A stretch of DNA of 64,000 nt from JAFKFJ01 sp963786445 (GCA_963786445.1 CAWAZU010000025.1:62001-126000); one strand, 5' to 3'; positions 45,101 through 54,728 are shown, counted from the stretch's first letter. The notes: generated by a model not told the origin, from the sequence alone. Numbers and translations are program-made.

Positions 45101-45439
45101 TGATCGCCGCCTGCACGTCGCGCGCCGCGCCGTTGATGTCGCGGTCGAGGCCGAACTGCAGCACGATGCGCGCCTGCCCGACCGAGCTGTTCGAGGTCAT
45201 CTCGGTCACGTCGGCGATCTGGCCGAGATGGCGCTCCAGCGGCTCGGCGACCGTGGTGGCGACGGTGTCGGGGCTGGCGCCGGGCAGCGACGCCGTGCAC
45301 CGAGATGGTCGGGAAATCCACCTGCGGCAGCGGCGCGACCGGCAGCTTGAAGATAGGCGAACATGCCGGCCAGCGCGATGCCGATGGTCAGCAGCGTGGT
45401 CGCGACCGGCCGCGCGATGAACGGGGCGGAGAAGTTCAC
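42129..45439 (-). CDS. mdtC: RND efflux pump subunit, MdtC-like (many frameshifts)
   Basis: GTG 45437-45439 gives MNFSAPFIARPVATTLLTIG, the MdtC/AcrB N-terminus. Conserved blocks appear in different frames along the span: EMTSNSSVGQARIVLQFGLD, NPADAPILILALTSKTL, PISIIGTFGAMYLLGYSLDN, STGFVVDDAIVVLENI (proton-relay Asp pair), and the C-terminal MLGAMPLALSFGEGGELRRP. At least ten frame breaks; those I resolved (for example near 45357, 45290, 44727 and 44352) are single inserted bases. A Ser/Thr/Ala-rich insert of about 55 residues lies near 42910-43100, in a periplasmic loop after QDPATLKDIWVS. Second RND gene of an MdtBC-type pair; 13 bp follow the mdtB stop. Confidence 0.85.
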
Positions 45440-45452
45440 GGCGCGCCCGGCC

Positions 45453-48400
45453 TCACTCCCCCGCCTCCGGCACCGCATGCCGCGCGCCGCCGCCGGCGAG
45501 GCGCTGGGCCAGGCGGTCGAAGGTGAGGTAGATCACCGGCGTGGTGAACAGCGTCAGCACCTGGCTGACGATCAGCCCGCCGACGATCGCCACGCCCAGC
45601 GGCCGGCGCAGCTCCGATCCGGTGCCGCTGCCCAGCATCAGCGGCAGCGCGCCCAGCAGCGCCGCCATCGTCGTCATCATGATCGGCCGGAAGCGCAGCA
45701 GGCACGCCTGATGGATCGCCTCGCGCGGCGGCTTGCCCTTCCTCGCGCTCGGCGGCGAGCGCGAAGTCGATCATCATGATGGCGTTCTTCTTGACGATGC
45801 CGATCAGCAGCATGATGCCGATGATGGCGATGACGTCGAGGTCGTCGCCGGCGATCATCAGCGCCAGCAGCGCGCCCACGCCGGCCGACGGCAGCGTGGA
45901 CAGGATCGTGATCGGATGGATGAAGCTCTCGTAGAGCACGCCCAGCACGATGTAGACGGTGACGATCGCCGCCAGCACCAGCAGCAGCCTCGTTGACAGC
46001 GAGGACTGGAACGCCGCCGCGGCACCCTGGAAGGCGGTGATGAAGCTGTCCGGCAGGTGCGATGTCCGTCTCGGCCTGGCGGATCGCCGTGCACCGCCGC
46101 GCCGAGCGAGGCGCCGGGTGCGAGGTTGAAGGAGATCGTGGTCGCCGGGAACTGCCCGAGATGGCTGATCTGCAGCGGCCCGCTGCTGCTGCTCCAGATG
46201 CACGATCGCCGACAGCGGCACCTGCCCGGTGGTCGAGGACGCGGACGACGGCAGGTAGATCTGCGACAGCGCCGTTCAGCGACGTCTGCAGCGTCGGATC
46301 GGCCTCCATGATCACGCGGTACTGGTTGGACTGCGTGTAGATGGTGGAGATGATGCGCTGGCCGAACAGGTCGTACAGCGCGTTGTCGACCGTCGCCGGC
46401 GTGATGCCGAAGCGCGCGGCGGTGGCGCGGTCGATGACGATGTCGAGCGCCAGGCCCTGCTGCTGCAGGTCGCTGGCGACATCGGCGAGCACCGGGCTGG
46501 CTTGCAGGCGCTGCATCAGCTTCGGCACCCAGGTCGTTGAACTCGGCCAGGTTGGCGTTCTCCAGCACGAACTGGTACTGCGTGCGGCTGACCGTCGGCA
46601 TCGATCGTCAGGTCCTGCACCGGCTGCAGGTAGAGCGCGATGCCCGCGACATCGGCGACCTCCTGCTGCAGCCGGCGGATGATCTGGCTCGCGTTCAGCG
46701 CGCGGTCGTCGTGCGGCTTCAGATTGATCAGGAAGCGGCCGGTGTTCAGCGTGGTGTTGGTGCCGTCCACGCCGATGAACGAACTCAGCGCTGACGACGT
46801 CGGGGTCTTTCAGGATGGCATCGGCCAGCGCCTGCTGATGCTCCGCCATCGCGGCGAACGAGATGCTCTGCGCCGCCTCCGAGATGCCCTGGATCACGCC
46901 GGTGTCCTGCACCGGGAAGAAGCCTTTCGGGATGACGACGTAAAGCACGACCGTGATCGCCGAGCGTCACCACGAAGACCAGCAGCGTCAGCGCCTGCTG
47001 GTCGAGCACCCAGTTCAGCGCCCGGTCGTAGTGATCGATGATCCAGTCGAAGCCGCGTTCGGCGCCGAGGTCGAAGCGGCTGCGCTCGGCGTCGGGGCGG
47101 TGGCGCAGCAGCCGCGCGCACATCATCGGCACCAGCGTCAGCGACACCACCGCCGAGATCACGATGGTCACCGCAGCGTGATGGCGAACTCGTGGAACAG
47201 CCGTCCCACCACGTCGCCCATGAACAGCAGCGGGATCAGCACGGCGATCAGCGAGACGGTCAGCGAGATGATGGTGAAGCCGATCTGCCCGGCGCCCTTC
47301 AGCGCCGCCGCCAGCGGCGCATCGCCCGCCTCGACATAGCGGGCGATGTTCTCGATCATCACGATCGCGTCGTCCACCACGAAGCCGGTCGAGATGGTCA
47401 GCGCCATCAGCGACAGGTTGTCGAGGCAGAAGCCGAGCAGGTACATCACCGCCGAACGTGCCGACCAGCGACAGCGGCACCGACAGGCTCGGGATGATGG
47501 TCGCGGGCAGGTTGCGCAGGAACAGGAAGATCACCGCCACCACCAGCACCACCGCCAGCGCCAGCTCGAACTCCACGTCGGCGACCGAGGCGCGGATGGT
47601 GTCGGTGCGGTCGGTCAGCACCGACGACGTCGAGCGCGCCGGGCAGGCTGAGGCGCACGTTGCGGCAGCAGCGCCTTGACGTCGTCCACCACCTGGATGA
47701 CGTTGGCGCCAGGCTGGCGCTGGATGTTCAGGATCACCGCCGGCGTGCGGTTCGCCCAGGCGGCGAGCTGCGTGTTCTCGGCGCCGTTGACGACTGTCCG
47801 CCACGTCCGACAGCCGCACCGGCGCGCCGTTGCGGTAGGCGAGCACGACGCGGCCGTACTGCGCCGGCGCTGGTGATCTGGTCGTTGGCGTTGATCGTGG
47901 TGGCCTGCGCTGCGGTCCGTCGAAATTGCCTTTCGGCGTGTTGACGTTGACGTTGCCGATGGTGGTGCGCACGTCGTCGATGGCGAGGCCATAGGCGGCC
48001 AGTGCCTGCGGATTGAGCGGATGCGCACCGCCGGCCGCTGGCCGCCGCTGATGCTGACCAGCCCGACGCCGGAGAGCTGCGAAATCTTCATGCGCCAGCC
48101 GCGTGTCGGCCAGGTCCTCCACCTGCGTCAGCGGCAGCGTTTTCGACGTGACCGCGAGCGTCATGATCGGCGCGTCGGCGGGATTGACCTTGGCGTAGAT
48201 CGGCGGCGCGGGCAGGTCGGCGGGCAGTAGGTTGCTGGCGGCATTGATCGCCGCCTGCACTTCCTGCTCGGCCACGTCGATGTCGAGCGAGAGCGCGAAC
48301 TGCAGCGTGATCACCGAGGCGCCGCCGGAACTGGCCGAGGTCATCTGGTTCAGGCCCGGCATCTGGCCGAACTGTTCCTCCAGCGGCGCGGTCACCGCCG

Positions 48401-48581
48401 ACGTCATCACCTCCGGGCTGGCGCCGGGATAGAAGGTCTGCACCTGGATGGTCGGGTAATCGACTTCCGGCAGCGCCGAGAGCGGCAGGAAGGTGTAGGC
48501 CAGCGCGCCGGCCAGCAGGATCGCCGCCATCAGCAGCGTGGTGCCGACCGGGCGCAGGATGAACAGGCGCGACGGATTCAC
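45453..48581 (-). CDS. mdtB: RND efflux pump subunit, MdtB-like (many frameshifts)
   Basis: ATG 48579-48581 overlaps the mdtA stop (ATGA). The first 160 codons are intact: MNPSRLFILRPVGTTLLMAA, LPEVDYPTIQVQTFYPGASP, EEQFGQMPGLNQMTSASSGG, VNPADAPIMTLAVTSKTLPL. Later blocks shift frame repeatedly but stay recognisable, such as STGFVVDDAIVMIENIARYV with the Asp pair of the proton relay, and the C-terminal LMLGSGTGSELRRPLG. Two shifts I resolved (near 47640 and 46597) are one-base insertions. The span is a multiple of three overall, and about 1040 codons are expected. Works with MdtC as a hetero-trimeric inner-membrane pump. Confidence 0.86.
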
Positions 48582-49891
48582 GGTGTCGCCGCCGGCTGGC
48601 CCTGCTGTGGGTGGCGCTGGCCGGGCTGCGTCGGCGCCGCCGCATCGCCCGCGGCCGGCTTGCCCGCTGCGGTGGCGGGGGACTGGATGGTCACCCGCGC
48701 GCCCTCGCGCAGCCGGTCGGTGCCGTCCACCACCACCTTGTCGCCGGCGGCCAGCCCGGAGACGATCTGCTCGCGGTCGCCGTCGGTGACGCCGGTCTTC
48801 ACCTTGCGCACGGTGACGGTGCCGTCGGGCTTGACCAGATAGACGTAGGTGCCGGGCGCGCCGCGCTGCACCGCGGCGGTCGGCACGGTGACCGCGCCGT
48901 CCAGCGTATCGACCAGCAGGCGCACGTTCACGAACTGGTTCGGAAACAGCATCTCGTCGGCGTTGGGGAACAGCGCCCGCAGCTTCCAGGTGCCGGTGGT
49001 GGTATCGACCGTGTTGTCCATGGTCGAGAGCGTGCCGGTCGCCAGCTTGGTCGTGTTCGACCGGTCATAGGCGATCACCGGCAGCTTGGCCGCGCTGTGG
49101 TAGCGCCGCAGCACCTGCGGCAGATCGTCCTCCGGCAGCGGGAAGATCACCGACATCGGCTGCTCCTGGGTGACCACGAACAGGCCGTTGGCATCGCTCG
49201 GCTGCACGAAGTTGCCGGGATCGACCAGGCGCAGCCCGATCCTGCCGTCCACCGGCGAGGTGATGTGGCAATAGACCAGGTTGAGCTTCTCGGCGTCGAT
49301 CTGCGCCTGGTCGGAGCGCACCGCGCCTTCGTACTGCTGCACCAGATAGACCTGATCCTCCGCCTGCTGGCGGGCGATGCTGTCCTGCCTGAGCAGGGTC
49401 TGGTAGCGCTTCAGGTCGGCCTGCGCCTGCTGCTGCAGCGCCTGGTCGCGGGCCAGCTGCCCCTGGTATTGCTCCAGCAGCGCCTGATAGGGCCGCGGGT
49501 CGATCTGGGCGAGGAAGTCGCCCTTGTGGACGACCTGGCCCTCGGTGAAGGCGACCTGCTGCATCTGGCCGGCGATCTGCGTCTTCACCGTGACGGTGGC
49601 GAGCGGGGTCACCGTGCCCAGCGCGTCGAGCACGACGCGCACGTCGCCGGTCGCGGCGGTGGCGATGCCGACCGGCTGCGGCGGCGCCGCCGCGGTGCGG
49701 CCCGCCGGCGAGTGCGCCGGGCCGGGGCCGAGCACGTACCAGGCAACGGCCGCGGCGCCCAGCAGCACCAGCAGCCCGAGCAGCAGCCGGCCCGCGCGCA
49801 GCCGCCGGCGCGTCGCGGGCGGTGCCGCGGTGCGCGCCGCGACGTCCGCGCGTGCGGGCGGGAGGCGGGTGGTCTCGACGTGCTCGTCCAT
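48578..49891 (-). CDS. mdtA: MdtA-like periplasmic adaptor (membrane fusion protein)
   Basis: 437 residues, intact. A basic N-terminus and one hydrophobic anchor (LLLGLLVLLGAAAVAWYVLG, residues about 34-53), then the adaptor core: a lipoyl half (GTVTPLATVTVKTQIAGQMQ, GQVVHKGDFLAQIDPRPYQA), a coiled-coil hairpin (LEQYQGQLARDQALQQQAQA), the second lipoyl half (LVYCHITSPVDGRIGLRLVD), a beta-barrel (LFPNQFVNVRLLVDTLDGAV) and a Pro/Gln-rich tail. First gene of the efflux operon. Its start has TATAAT 6 nt upstream and no ribosome-binding site, so a leaderless transcript is likely. Confidence 0.93.
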   Translation of the reverse strand: MDEHVETTRLPPARADVAARTAAPPATRRRLRAGRLLLGLLVLLGAAAVAWYVLGPGPAHSPAGRTAAAPPQPVGIATAATGDVRVVLDALGTVTPLATVTVKTQIAGQMQQVAFTEGQVVHKGDFLAQIDPRPYQALLEQYQGQLARDQALQQQAQADLKRYQTLLRQDSIARQQAEDQVYLVQQYEGAVRSDQAQIDAEKLNLVYCHITSPVDGRIGLRLVDPGNFVQPSDANGLFVVTQEQPMSVIFPLPEDDLPQVLRRYHSAAKLPVIAYDRSNTTKLATGTLSTMDNTVDTTTGTWKLRALFPNADEMLFPNQFVNVRLLVDTLDGAVTVPTAAVQRGAPGTYVYLVKPDGTVTVRKVKTGVTDGDREQIVSGLAAGDKVVVDGTDRLREGARVTIQSPATAAGKPAAGDAAAPTQPGQRHPQQGQPAATP

Positions 49892-49897
49892 GGTCGG

Positions 49898-49903
49898 ATT
49901 ATA
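49898..49903 (-). promoter_or_regulatory. Consensus -10 box abutting the mdtA start codon
   Basis: TATAAT on the minus strand, 6 nt before ATG 49891, which would place the transcription start on or next to the ATG. The best -35-like hexamer, TTGGCA (49924-49929), has a 20-bp spacer, longer than optimal. Confidence 0.55.
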
Positions 49904-50022
49904 TCGCGCGTCAGGCCGGGATGTGCCAACGCCTGACAGTCACGTGCGGCCCCAGGCGCAAGCGGCCGCGGGCGGCGCGAGGGGAGGAGCGCGCCGCCCG
50001 CCTGCGTGCGTGTCCGGACGGC

Positions 50023-50316
50023 TCAACGCCAGGAGCCGCCCCGCCACGCCCAGCCGTGCGGGCCGTGGAACCGCAAGCCCGCCCGCCAGACCGCGCCGTG
50101 CCACGCCGGCGGCGCCACCACGACCGGCGGCAACGCCACCATGACGGGCGGCGCCACGACGACGGGCGGGGCTACCACCACGCCCGGCACGCCGAACCCG
50201 AAATCCACGAACACGCGTGCCTGTGCCGCCGCGGCACCGGCGCAGAGCGCAGCCGCCACCGCCAGACCGCCCAGCGTGGCACGCCGCAGCGAAACCGAAT
50301 GTCTCGTCAGTCTCAC
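50023..50316 (-). CDS. Small secreted Val/Pro-rich protein
   Basis: 97 residues from GTG 50314-50316 with GAGGG upstream; the longer open frame lacks a site. Signal peptide about 1-30 (RRATLGGLAVAAALCAGAAA, cleavage after AQA). The mature part has FVDFGFGVPGVVVAPPVVV-like valine/proline repeats, then PAWHGAVWRAGLRFHG and a Trp/Gly/His-rich end. Resembles small periplasmic or surface proteins with PPVVV repeats seen widely in alphaproteobacteria; no function is known to me. Confidence 0.65.
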   Translation of the reverse strand: MRLTRHSVSLRRATLGGLAVAAALCAGAAAAQARVFVDFGFGVPGVVVAPPVVVAPPVMVALPPVVVAPPAWHGAVWRAGLRFHGPHGWAWRGGSWR

Positions 50317-50512
50317 GACACCCTCATTTGCCAGACCTGCGCCCGAGCGGCGCCGGTTGAGTGAAGCAGGTCGGGCAGATGGGGTTGGCAATCCGCGTGC
50401 CAGCGGCCGGACGGCCCGCCAGGCCGCCTTGCGGGTCTCGCCGGGAGTGCCGGGCGTCCGTTTGCGCGACAGGACCGTCCGCGCTGCCGACAGACCGGTG
50501 CCGAAACAAGCC

Positions 50513-50665
50513 TCAGATCAGGCAGTCGAGCAGGCGGATCACGGCGAGCCAGAGCCCGGCCGACAGCATCGCGATCACCAGCGCCGCGACGCCGAGCGAC
50601 AGCCGTGTCGGGTCGGTGTTCGACCCGGGACGCGAAAGATCAAGCTGCTTTGCCGATGGCGCCAC
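50513..50665 (-). CDS. 50-residue single-pass membrane protein
   Basis: GTG 50663-50665 with an AAGGAG ribosome-binding site at 6-nt spacing. Polar N-terminus (VAPSAKQLDLSRPGSNTDPT), then one strongly hydrophobic helix (LSLGVAALVIAMLSAGLWLA) and a short end VIRLLDCLI. The match to a perfect Shine-Dalgarno, the clean helix and third-position G/C support coding. A 9-bp hairpin lies in its 5' leader (50691-50718). Function unknown; it could be a regulatory or stress-type small membrane protein. Confidence 0.7.
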   Translation of the reverse strand: MAPSAKQLDLSRPGSNTDPTRLSLGVAALVIAMLSAGLWLAVIRLLDCLI

Positions 50666-50690
50666 CGTCTGCTCCTTCAGGGCGGGACTT

Positions 50691-50718
50691 CGGCCCGGAA
50701 CGCCACATGTCCGGGCCG
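50691..50718 (-). promoter_or_regulatory. Leader hairpin upstream of the 50-residue membrane protein
   Basis: CGGCCCGGA (50691-50699), 10-nt loop, TCCGGGCCG (50710-50718), a perfect 9-bp stem ending 25 nt before the GTG start. The region beyond it (50745-50835) is AT-rich and probably holds the promoter. Confidence 0.4.
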
Positions 50719-50847
50719 GTGGTGCGGGTCATTATCGCCATTACAATGACGAAACGCCAGAAGATTTCCACGACCACGGAAAAATGAAGCGTCTTACACT
50801 TCGGGAATATATTAGGAGGGTAAACGTCTGAATATGGCGTTAACCGC

Positions 50848-51768
50848 TCACCGACTGGCGAGTGTTTCCGCTAGTCCTGGTTCGAGCCGCGTCGTCGCGG
50901 CGATCCCGAGCCAGGCAACGGCCCGCGCCGGGTCGCCGAGCGAGTGGGCGATGTCGCCCGGCCGTGCCGGTGCATGGTCGATCGCAGGCGCCGCGCCGAG
51001 CAGTTCGGCGAGGATCGCCGCCAGGGCACGCACGCTGGTGGCCCGTCCGGTGCAGACGTTCAGCACCGTCGCCCCCTCCGCCGCGCGCAGCTTGCGCATC
51101 GCCGCGATCAGATGGGCCGCCACGTCGCCGACATGGACGAAGTCGCGCGTCTGGCTGCCGTCGCCGTGCAGCGTCAGCCGCTCGCCGCGGGCGAGGCGGG
51201 CGGCGAAGATCGACACCACGCCGCTGTACGGCGAGGACGGGTCCTGTCGCCGGCCATAGACGTTGAAGAAGCGCAATCCGAGCGTCGGCACGCCATGCAC
51301 CTGCCAGGCGACGCGGGCGTGCAGCTCCGACCCCAGCTTGTCGGCGCCGTAGGCGGTGCGCGGCACGCAGGGCGCGTCCTCGCGCGCCACCGCACCGTCG
51401 AGGTCGCCGTACACCGCCGCCGAGGAGGCGTACACCACCGGCAGCCGGCCCGCATCGCGCGCCGCCTCGAACACCGCGATGCTGCCGCCCTGGTTGATGC
51501 GGTGCGTGCCGCGCCAGTCGGCGTTGCCGCGCGCGACCGAGGCGATGGCGGCGAGATGAAAGCACCCCGCCATGCCCGCCATCGCCCCGCGCAGCACCGC
51601 GGGATCGGCCACGTCGCCCACCACCAGCTCGCAGCGCGGATCGAGGTTCTCCCGCCTGCCGGTCGAAAGATCGTCGAGCACGCGCACGCGCGCGCCCGCC
51701 GCGAGCAGCGCGTCGGCGAGGTGCGAACCGATGAACCCGGCGCCGCCGGTGACCAGGAAGCCGTCCAT
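50848..51768 (-). CDS. NAD-dependent nucleotide-sugar epimerase/dehydratase (extended SDR)
   Basis: 306 residues. Rossmann motif FLVTGGAGFIGSHLADALL at the N-terminus, LDDLSTGRRENL (NAD ribose Asp), catalytic Ser in VVYASSAAVYGDLDG, Tyr/Lys in TAYGADKLGSELHA, then LRFFNVYGRRQDPSSPYSGV and RDFVHVGDVAAHLIAA. This is the UDP-glucose 4-epimerase-like pattern, likely supplying a sugar donor for the exopolysaccharide-type cluster that follows. Exact substrate not determinable. It is 9 bp from the acyltransferase-like gene and in the same operon. Confidence 0.9.
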   Translation of the reverse strand: MDGFLVTGGAGFIGSHLADALLAAGARVRVLDDLSTGRRENLDPRCELVVGDVADPAVLRGAMAGMAGCFHLAAIASVARGNADWRGTHRINQGGSIAVFEAARDAGRLPVVYASSAAVYGDLDGAVAREDAPCVPRTAYGADKLGSELHARVAWQVHGVPTLGLRFFNVYGRRQDPSSPYSGVVSIFAARLARGERLTLHGDGSQTRDFVHVGDVAAHLIAAMRKLRAAEGATVLNVCTGRATSVRALAAILAELLGAAPAIDHAPARPGDIAHSLGDPARAVAWLGIAATTRLEPGLAETLASR

Positions 51769-51777
51769 GGCGCCGCC

Positions 51778-52822
51778 TTAGCGCATCCGCCACGGCGTTG
51801 CGAAGCGCGCGGCCAGCCGTCCGGCGAGGTGCCGCGCGATCGCCGCGGCGCCGGCCGGCTGCCAGGGCGGGCACAGCTGCACGCCGATGCGCTGGCGCCG
51901 CTGCCCGGTCCAGCCGGATTTGTAGGCATCGTCGCCGCGGCCGAAATCCAGCGCCGCCGCGCGCTCCTCGTCGAGCAGGTGGCGGATCATCAGCGCGGTC
52001 AGCACGGTGCCGGGCGAGTGCGCCCGCGCCGCCGCGTCATGGGCCAGCTTGTGGACGGTCGCGACGCCGCCCGCCACCACCCAGAGCTGCGCCGCCACCG
52101 CCTCGCCGCCCGCGCGCAGCAGCCCGAGCCGCAGCGCGCCCGCCCCGGCCGCCGCCCGCATCAGGGCGGCGGGAAACCGCGCAAAAGGTTCTGCCGGCTT
52201 CCAGCTGCGCGCATAGACCGACGCGTAGGCGGCGATCCCCGCCTCCAGCGCGGCGCCGCCGCTGACGATATCGAAGCCGATTGCCGCGTCGCGTGCCGCG
52301 TGGGCGAGCCGGCGGCGGATGGTGTTGCGCAGCTCGCCCGGCCGCGCCGCCAGATACGCCTCCCAGCCCAGTCCCGTGGTATCGAGATGCCAGTTGCCGA
52401 ACGCGGCGAACCGCAGCGTCCACCATCAATCCGGCCCGAAACCCGGCGAGCAGCGGCGCGAGGCCGGGCCAGCCGGGGTCCAGCGCATCCAGACGCAGCG
52501 CCCCGGCGCCGCGGCAGAAGCGCGCGAATTCGTGTCCGGCGGCGCGCAGGTCGGCCGGCGTCGCATCGGCCGCGACCAGCGGGCGGAAGACGCTGGTATA
52601 GGGCGCGGTCAGCCCCGCCAGCCCGCCATCGGCGTGGCGCATCAGCGGCAGCACGGCGCGCACGCGCCCCGCCGCGCGCGCCAGCAGCCAGAGCGGGCGC
52701 GCGCCCGCCGGCAGCGCCGCCGCGGCGATGGCGCCGAACCAGGCCGCGCCGAGCTGGAATTCCGCCGGGTCGTACAGCGAGACGGCATCGTCCGGCAGCG
52801 TATCGCAGGCTTCGGCCCGCAT
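51778..52822 (-). CDS. CelD/FemAB-like GNAT acyltransferase (one frameshift)
   Basis: ATG 52820-52822 shares a base with the upstream gene's stop. One inserted base near 52412 breaks the frame; removing it gives 347 residues. Double-GNAT arrangement: an N-terminal half (LYDPAEFQLGAAWFGAIAAA, LLARAAGRVRAVLPLM) and a C-terminal acetyltransferase half (FGNWHLDTTGLG, RPGELRNTIRRRLA, YARSWKPAEPF, then LHKLAHDAAARAHSPGTVLT and LDFGRGDDAYKSGWTG). Such proteins acylate polysaccharides or lipid-linked sugars in cellulose and exosortase-linked clusters. A second member lies at 53631-54728. Confidence 0.82.
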
Positions 52823-53550
52823 CAGCCGAGCGCCCGCCGCAGCGCGTACCAGGCGCAGCCGATCCATTCGTGCAGCGCGAAATAGCTTTCCCGCCAGGCG
52901 CCGACGACCGGCACGAAGGCGCTCGGGCGCAGGCGCGGCAGTGCGTCCGGCGCCAGCGGCGCCGGCGTGACGGTCAGGCCGGTGCCGGCGAAGGCGATCA
53001 GCGCCCGGCGCATGTGCCAGGCATGGGTGACGACATAGACCCGGCTGATGCCGGACGCGTGCAGCAGGACGGCGGAAAGCCGCGCATTCTCGAACGTGTC
53101 GTGCGCCGCCGGCTCCACCCAGCGCGCCGGCGTGGCAAAATCGTCGGCGAGGCTGTGCGCCATCAGCACGGCGACCGGCGTCGCGTCGCGCGCGCCGATC
53201 GGGCCGCCGGTGACCAGGATCGGCAGATGCGTCGCCCGCGCCAGCGCCGCCCCGCCGCGCAGCCGCTCCAGCGTCAGCGCGCCCACATCCTCGGCGTCCG
53301 GCGCCCCGGCGATGTGGCGGACATCGCCGCTCAGGATCACGATGGCCTGCGGCGTCGCGCCGGCCGGCGCCGGCAGCCCGATTTCCAGCGACACCAGCAG
53401 CAGCCCGGCGACGCCGGGCAGCGCCAGCAGCAGCAGCAGCACGAGCGAAACCGCCGCCAGCAGGCGCCGGCGGAGCAGCACGGCCGCCAGCGCCAGCATG
53501 GCGAGGTTCACCGGCGGCACCAGCAGGATGTCGGCGATGGCGTTCATCAT
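52822..53550 (-). CDS. YdcF/DUF218-family membrane protein
   Basis: 242 residues from ATG 53548-53550, with GGGG upstream; an in-frame ATG at 53568 is possible. Two N-terminal hydrophobic helices (VPPVNLAMLALAAVLLRRR, LAAVSLVLLLLLALPGVAGL), then the DUF218 domain: IVILSGDVRHIAG, LVTGGPIGARDATPVAVLMA, WVEPAAHDTFENARLSAVLL, RVYVVTHAWHMRRALIAF. The family is implicated in cell-envelope glycan or vancomycin-barrier functions; biochemical role unproven. Found regularly in exopolysaccharide clusters. Confidence 0.87.
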   Translation of the reverse strand: MMNAIADILLVPPVNLAMLALAAVLLRRRLLAAVSLVLLLLLALPGVAGLLLVSLEIGLPAPAGATPQAIVILSGDVRHIAGAPDAEDVGALTLERLRGGAALARATHLPILVTGGPIGARDATPVAVLMAHSLADDFATPARWVEPAAHDTFENARLSAVLLHASGISRVYVVTHAWHMRRALIAFAGTGLTVTPAPLAPDALPRLRPSAFVPVVGAWRESYFALHEWIGCAWYALRRALG

Positions 53551-53630
53551 GCGCCCCACATGCCGCAACCGTGCGTCGCGGCATAGCGGCGGGATTGCAA
53601 CCGCTCGCGTTCCTGCGCCACTGAGGCGGC

Positions 53631-54728
53631 GTGACCCCGCAAGCCCGCATCACCCTCGCCCCGGTCCGCGACTTTTCCGCCGTCGCGGCGGCATGGCGCG
53701 CGCTGGAGCCGGACGCCGCGCCCTCGTTCTTCCAGAGCTGGACCTGGGTGGGCTGCCGCGCCGAGGCGCGCTTCCCCGATCCCTGGCTGCTGCGCGCCGA
53801 GCGCGCCGGCCGCGTCGTCGGCCTCGCGCTGCTGAACCGCCGCCACGGCCGGCTGTGGCTGAACGAGAGCGGCACGGCGGCGCTGGACGCGCCCTATGTC
53901 GAGCACAACGGCGTGCTGCTGGCGCGCGACGCCGGCGACCTGCTGGCGTCCTGCCTCGCCGTCCTGCTCGGCGGGGCGCGGCGCCTGCGCCTCTCCGGCG
54001 TCGATGCGGCGCAGCTGGCGGCGGCGCGGGCGGCCGGCGCGGTGCGGGTGCGGCGCGAAAGTGTTGCACCGTTCGTCGATCTGGCCGCCCTGCCGCCGCG
54101 GCCGGACGCCTGGCTCGCCGGCCGCTCGGCCAACACGCGCCAGCAGCTCCGCCGCTCCGACCGCAGTTTCGGCGCGATCGCGCTGGTGCGGGCGGCGACG
54201 GTGGCGGAGGCGGAAAAATTCCTCGACGCGCTGGCGGCGCTGCACCAGGCGAGCTGGACCGCCCGCGGCCAGCCGGGCGCCTTCGCCAATCCGGAATTTT
54301 TCCGGTTTCACCGCGCGCTGCTGGCGCGCGCCGTGCCGCGCGGCGAGGCCGACCTGCTGCGCATCGACGGCGAGCGTGGGGTGATCGGCTATCTCTACAA
54401 TTTTCGGCTCCGCGATCGCGTGCTCGCCTACCAGTCCGGGTTCGACTACGCGGCGTCCGGCCGGCACGGCAAGCCGGGCCTGACCTGCCATCACGCCGCG
54501 ATCCGGCTGGCCATTTCGGAGGGCGCGGCGGCGTACGACTTCCTGGCCGGCGCCGACCGCTACAAGCTCAGCCTCGCGACCTCGTCGGAGCCGCTCTACT
54601 GGCTGGACGCGGCCGCCTCCCGCTCGGCGGCGGGGCTGGCGCTGCTTCTCGCCGCCTGGGCCAGCACGTGGCGAAAGACGGCGAGCTGGCCGCGGCTGGT
54701 GTCCTCCCAGCCGAACCGCTCGGCATAG
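53631..54728 (+). CDS. CelD/FemAB-like GNAT acyltransferase
   Basis: 365 residues from GTG 53631 preceded by GAGGCGG. Double-GNAT protein: FFQSWTWVGCRAEARFPDPW and LVGLALLNRRH-type strands in the first half; in the second half RSANTRQQLRRSDRSFG, FLDALAALHQASWTARGQPG, FRFHRALLARAVPRGEADLL, and GAAAYDFLAGADRYKLSLA. Paralogous to 51778-52822 but on the opposite strand. The last 133 bp overlap the convergent glycosyltransferase gene, and the C-terminus beyond the GNAT fold is atypical, so its real end may be earlier. Confidence 0.83.
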   Translation: MTPQARITLAPVRDFSAVAAAWRALEPDAAPSFFQSWTWVGCRAEARFPDPWLLRAERAGRVVGLALLNRRHGRLWLNESGTAALDAPYVEHNGVLLARDAGDLLASCLAVLLGGARRLRLSGVDAAQLAAARAAGAVRVRRESVAPFVDLAALPPRPDAWLAGRSANTRQQLRRSDRSFGAIALVRAATVAEAEKFLDALAALHQASWTARGQPGAFANPEFFRFHRALLARAVPRGEADLLRIDGERGVIGYLYNFRLRDRVLAYQSGFDYAASGRHGKPGLTCHHAAIRLAISEGAAAYDFLAGADRYKLSLATSSEPLYWLDAAASRSAAGLALLLAAWASTWRKTASWPRLVSSQPNRSA

